A program made the translations under genes and the position numbers. The notes under the pieces were generated by a model, which was not told where the DNA came from, searched no databases, and was given only the letters and a program-made list of their open reading frames with translations. From Didymodactylos carnosus (taxonomy: Eukaryota; Rotifera; Eurotatoria; Philodinida; Philodinidae), in NCBI GenBank assembly GCA_905250885.1, contig CAJNOQ010003043.1, positions 1 through 21,661 on the forward strand: a stretch of DNA of 21,661 nt, in the 5' to 3' direction. The stretch's first letter is position 1. Every line of letters begins with the position of its first letter. Below are positions 18,351 to 21,661 of the stretch, piece after piece.

Positions 18351-18893
18351 TCATTTTCTAAAATTTGTTTTTGCAATGAACAACATCAGAATCTTAACTA
18401 CATTCAACATGTAACAGAAATGTTGGATGATTTTGATAAAGAATTTGACACATTATATACAGTTCGTCGCCACAATAGTAACATCCATACAATGAGACAT
18501 GTCCATTTATCGTTAAAACGTCAAGCACCATTATATGAATACACAACATTTTTTTTCGAAAACTTGAATAAAATATTAAAATCATTAGCACATGGTACTG
18601 TAGAACATCCAAAGCAATTGATATCGAGTATTGAATTATTTCGAAGTGCATTATTTCACATACAAACACCATCTTATCCGTTGTTATTACTTTCATACGT
18701 TAAAGATTTATTAGATGAAAAAACAAAAGCATCAACCGCAACATCATTGTTGACACCAGCCGTAAAATGTTATCGTCGATATGAACCATTTTTTTCAGGT
18801 AATATCAACAGCACGCAAAGTCCACATGAACTATACGCTCTTTTCTCTGAACATACTAAGAATATTTGCTTTTCAAATGTTATTATTACTTAA
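18351..18893 (+). pseudogene. EnSpm/CACTA-like transposase fragment
   Basis: The frame opens after TAA 18348 and runs to TAA 18891, with the first in-frame ATG at 18420. Its key stretch is PLYEYTTFFFENLNKILKSL followed by AHGT and a P-x-Q-(I/L) helix. The pattern L-x-x-x-(S/T)-x-F-x-F-E-x-x-N-x-x-L-x-x-x-x-H-G-T is, from memory, characteristic of animal transposases of the EnSpm/CACTA type, near their C-terminal third. The rest (KCYRRYEPFFSGNI) has no motif I know. The catalytic core is absent and upstream sequence is cut off by the palindrome, so only a C-terminal piece remains. There are no stops within it, so decay is by truncation. The USP/Ulp1 gene lies 4 kb upstream on the same strand. 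Confidence 0.5.
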
Positions 18894-19235
18894 TTATAAT
18901 AGAATAATCTTGTCCAACTAGATCATGATTCGACTGTTTTAATTTCTTTTCAAAGAAGAGTTATCAAAGAGAGTATACTAACTAATCAAACTAATGGGAA
19001 AGCCATCAATGAAGTAAAATATAAACTGAAAGTGTTTTGATATCAAAAGAAACTAAACTGAAATGTTTTTGTTTTTTCTCTCTCTCTATTTTTACTTACA
19101 TATATACGTGTCTACTGAAAGCCAATATACAGTTCTATCTCTTTTCACTTGAAAATGGCAGCAGTGACTGTCGAAATATTATGAAAATAAATCTGTGATT
19201 TGAATGAATCATGATCTTCTCAGCAGTTCTCTACT
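18894..19235. other. Non-coding stretch at the truncated LINE end
   Basis: Between the transposase fragment and the point where the LINE endonuclease frame ends. Where reverse transcriptase should follow on the minus strand there is only AT-rich sequence with a short (TC)n run near 19079-19085. I see no poly(A) tail and no target-site duplication. Confidence 0.5.
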
Positions 19236-20152
19236 TCATTTCACTATCTCAACTCTTTCATGTAAACTACTATGTGTTTTAAAAATAGAAGGGAAAGGAA
19301 TAAGGGATATGTTATTAGTTATCAAATCCCAATCGGCCACTCGGAAATTAAAGATAGTCCTTTTCACTGAAGGAGGACGAAGCAAACACGTAGGAATATA
19401 GAATTCAATAAAATTATGATCACTTCGAGAAAGAGGAGGTTGAATTTGAAGTCGTTCAGTAAAACTAGGATCATTTGTTATTACAACGTCTAAAAAAGTC
19501 TTTGATTTCGCCCTAGTTATATCTCTCACAGTTTGACTTAGCCCCTTTGAAGTCGTAAATGAGCCTAACAAGATACCAGCTGCTGTTGATTGTACTTCAG
19601 ACTCTGCCCAAGCATGAAAATGAGCATTAAGATCTCCTAGTAAAATAATTTTATCGTGTTTATAAATCCTTAGTGAAATAGAATCTAAAATCTTCGAAAA
19701 TGTAGTGATAAAAGTGCGGAAGTTAGAGTTTGGAGGGCGATAGATATTGAAGAGTAAAACAAATAAATTTGAAGAGAGAGTTAGACGTAAACAAATCGAT
19801 TCTAGGGAAGGATCCTCCAATTGTGGTAGGCGTACAAAGTGAGTTGAAGAGCTAATGAAAATACAAACACCACCACGTGTTGTTTTTTTCTTTTTTTTTG
19901 TTTGTATGATATACCCCTGTCGTGTCTATCCTTCCTTACCATATCATATTCAGAAAGTTCGATTCGCTTATTCGAAACTGATTCTCTCAACCATGTTTCG
20001 GCGAAGCATAGAACGGAGAGAGAAGTGAGAGAAACACAGGCTCGAATCTCGACAATCTGTGGAACTATGCTGCGAATGTTCATAGAAGCGATTAGCTTTT
20101 TTTCTCTCGCTGGTGAATTGTTACCGCCATATGGGGAAACAATGAAACGCAT
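19236..20152 (-). pseudogene. LINE ORF2, AP endonuclease domain, frameshifted
   Basis: The endonuclease nicks target DNA to prime reverse transcription. From ATG 20152: KLIASMNIRSI (first strand with Asn), CFAETWL (metal-binding Glu), YDMVRKDRHDRG; then about 39 bp of A-rich extra sequence (around 19875-19913) shifts the frame; then, in the second frame, GGVCIFISSS, NIYRPP, ILLGDLNAHFHAW (Asp and Asn), FLDVVIT and SRSDHNFIEF (catalytic Asp-His). All usual endonuclease motifs are therefore present, split over two frames. After the domain comes FNFRVADWD, the usual linker towards RT, and a TGA at 19236-19238. No F/Y-x-D-D motif follows. Confidence 0.82.
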
Positions 20153-20352
20153 TATCACATATCAACTTCCGAAACCCCAGTGACCAAGGAAGAAGGAAAG
20201 GGGAAAAGGAGAAAAACAATAAAACCAAAAACATCTTATGTAATGGTTTACCATCCTGGAAGGGAAAAAAGAATAACAAATACGAATAAAAAAGGAGGAA
20301 AGACCTCTGTGAACTAACAAGTGAGTTTAAATAAATCAGTTAGTCATACCAC

Positions 20353-21105
20353 TTAATTCACTACGCGTAGAGGAGAATTTTTCTTGCCGCGATGAAGAAA
20401 CACATAGCCATCGCGAGTGAAGACACGTCGTTTGCCGACACCTTGCAGAATGTTGCGCTCTCGATTATATATAGCCAAATTACCAAGTGTAAGATCTTCT
20501 AGAATCACAATAGGACAATTCTTACCCTTCAGCATCTTCAGCGAGGCAAGGATTCGCTTGACTGTAATTTGACTGTAAAATCGGGCGATGACATCTCGAG
20601 ATTTAGACATAATTGAGCCAACAGGATTCTTGAGAGTTGGTTTAGGCTTACTCGGCAATGGATGACAATACTCGATAGAGTTAGATATACTGAGTCCAAG
20701 ACCACAATCTGTATTGCCGAAGAAGGAGTGAAGAACCTGGTACAGATTTTCGTTCTCCTGTTCTTCAACACCCAAAAAGCGAAGACACCAGGTTCGAGAA
20801 TAACGTTTTTGATCTTCGATATCTCGTTCCAATTGAGCTACTCGTTCCTCAAGCTTCACGACACGTTCCTTTAGTTGTTCAGCAACACTAGGTTCGAGAG
20901 CGTCCGCCATATCTTCTTCGATTTCTCCATTAAATTTCTGCTCATTAACAATCTGCTTTATTTCTTCTTTGAGTGCAGGATCAGAGCGAAGAGTGTCAAG
21001 TAAAAGTGTACACACGTTGATTGCACTGGTAGTAGCTTGTTGTTTCAAAGGAGGAGAATTGCTTGTTTCTAAGGCGAAAGTATCTTGAGTTCCTCTAGTA
21101 AAATT
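20353..21105 (-). CDS. LINE ORF1 protein (coiled coil plus L1-ORF1-like domain)
   Basis: ORF1 proteins trimerise and bind the element RNA. The frame has 250 codons without a stop. An acidic N-terminal part leads into a heptad coiled coil (EQLKERVVKLEERVAQLERD), followed directly by a region like the RNA-binding domain of L1 ORF1p: RYSRTWCLRFLGVEE, SIEYCHPL, VIARFYSQITVKRI, LKGKNCPIVILEDLT, and a C-terminal TRDGYVFLHRGKK. The order R-x-x-x-x-(I/L)-x-G-(V/I)-x-E, then I-E-x-x-H-x-x, then D-(V/L)-(T/S) matches that family. No ATG lies between the preceding stop (21106-21108) and the body of the frame, so the true start is uncertain (lost or changed). The frame is otherwise intact. Confidence 0.78.
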   Translation of the reverse strand, partial: NFTRGTQDTFALETSNSPPLKQQATTSAINVCTLLLDTLRSDPALKEEIKQIVNEQKFNGEIEEDMADALEPSVAEQLKERVVKLEERVAQLERDIEDQKRYSRTWCLRFLGVEEQENENLYQVLHSFFGNTDCGLGLSISNSIEYCHPLPSKPKPTLKNPVGSIMSKSRDVIARFYSQITVKRILASLKMLKGKNCPIVILEDLTLGNLAIYNRERNILQGVGKRRVFTRDGYVFLHRGKKNSPLRVVN

Positions 21106-21661
21106 TTAAACTCTATCAGATGAAATTTATTCGAGGTCGTAATGCGATCCAATGAAGCCCGATAACAAGCACACTTTCTTCTATCAGTCTGTCTGTAAGA
21201 AAAAAATTGAATGTATAGGAAAGGAGAGAAAAATTTACGAAACCCTTAACTGTTCTGGATTGGGACGTACTGTTATAAAAGCAGGTTCCGTGTCGGAATT
21301 TTTAGCTGTAATCTTCGTTCTTATAAAGCTTTAAAAAAAGCATATCGCTTGTGACAGAAACCGTAATCTGAAGTACTCGAATAACTGTTTTACTGATAAA
21401 AATTCTATGAAAATCAATTTTCATATTTGAAAGACAGTGCTGCTGCATGCTTTTCGTGTTTCTAGAACAATTTTTTAGTTTTGGGTACATAAAAGACATC
21501 TACTTATGGTTTCGTACGAACCCGGAACTTTCGTAGAATGAAACATCGTAGAACAGAATTTCGTTAAAACCGCTATTCTTCCAAATTAAATCCAATTTCA
21601 CGAAACTCTTCTAAGGAAGAGTAACATTGTCTCTATTTGAAATCCTTACTAGATATTTGTC
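21106..21661. other. Possible LINE 5' flank, non-coding
   Basis: Upstream of ORF1 with respect to the LINE. It could contain its 5' UTR, but I see no motif that sets the boundary. The short open frames 21152-21334 (plus) and 21302-21499 (minus) have no domain. Confidence 0.4.

Larger units (their letters stand above)
19236..21105 (-). mobile_element. Non-LTR retrotransposon, 5' portion only
   Basis: ORF1 (20353-21105) is followed after about 200 bp by ORF2 starting at ATG 20152, the normal order for LINEs. Only the endonuclease part of ORF2 is present; reverse transcriptase and the 3' UTR are missing. ORF1 of this kind with a YRPP-type endonuclease points to the CR1/L2/Jockey side of the LINE tree; without RT the clade cannot be fixed. 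ORF1 has no ATG before the stop at 21106-21108, so the very 5' end is also altered or uses a start I cannot see. Confidence 0.82.

Noticed and set aside
1..21661. CRISPR arrays, tRNA, rRNA, prokaryotic promoters or operons
   Set aside because: No regular short repeats with unique spacers, no tRNA A/B box pair found by eye, and the coding remnants are eukaryotic with introns.

Overview
The window looks like animal nuclear DNA: AT-rich, with short GT-AG introns (58 bp at 13465-13522, probably 43 bp at 13639-13681), polyadenylation-type signals, non-LTR and LTR retrotransposon remnants, and several DNA transposons with terminal inverted repeats. There are no bacterial operons, ribosome binding sites, tRNAs, rRNAs or CRISPR arrays. 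The NHL-repeat fragment, the very short introns and the dense mixture of decayed elements fit a bdelloid rotifer best. That is an inference from style; another invertebrate cannot be excluded.

No intact host gene is visible. At the left end, 1077-1482 (minus) holds a fragment of an NHL-repeat protein, and only 34 bp away 1517-1786 (plus) holds the last 89 codons of an unrecognised, GC-rich gene with AATAAA at 1884. A fragment of a D-lactate dehydrogenase-like gene with in-frame stops lies at 16160-16390 (minus). From about 3.7 to 12.5 kb the DNA is almost entirely non-coding repeat: a 51-bp-arm hairpin (3753-3876), a 720-bp inverted-repeat element (3908-4627), an (AG)21 tract, a 950-bp inverted-repeat unit enclosing 175-bp tandem repeats (7532-8481), a 458-bp MITE built of TTCGCCAA modules (8606-9063), a 2-kb element with long inverted repeats (9799-11827), and a 198-bp hAT-type MITE with an 8-bp target duplication (12238-12451).

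From 12.6 to 14.5 kb lies the most interesting object. It is a multi-exon, plus-strand gene remnant that joins the fingers and palm of a ubiquitin-specific protease (USP), a second USP-like finger region, and a C48/Ulp1 (SUMO-protease) domain whose His-Asp-Gln-Cys set is complete. Between 16.5 and 18.9 kb, still on the plus strand, follow a broken Ty3/gypsy gag, the RNase H tail of a gypsy pol, a perfect 99-bp-arm palindrome (18115-18336) and a fragment resembling animal EnSpm/CACTA-type transposases. The USP/Ulp1 gene and the transposase fragment may come from one large transposon family, but the window does not prove it.

The right end (19236-21105, minus) is a non-LTR retrotransposon with a largely intact ORF1 (coiled coil plus L1-ORF1-like domain) and an AP endonuclease. 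It lacks the reverse transcriptase and everything downstream, so it is 3'-truncated, opposite to the usual 5' truncation of LINEs. Overall the window reads as a graveyard of mobile elements with a few host-gene splinters.
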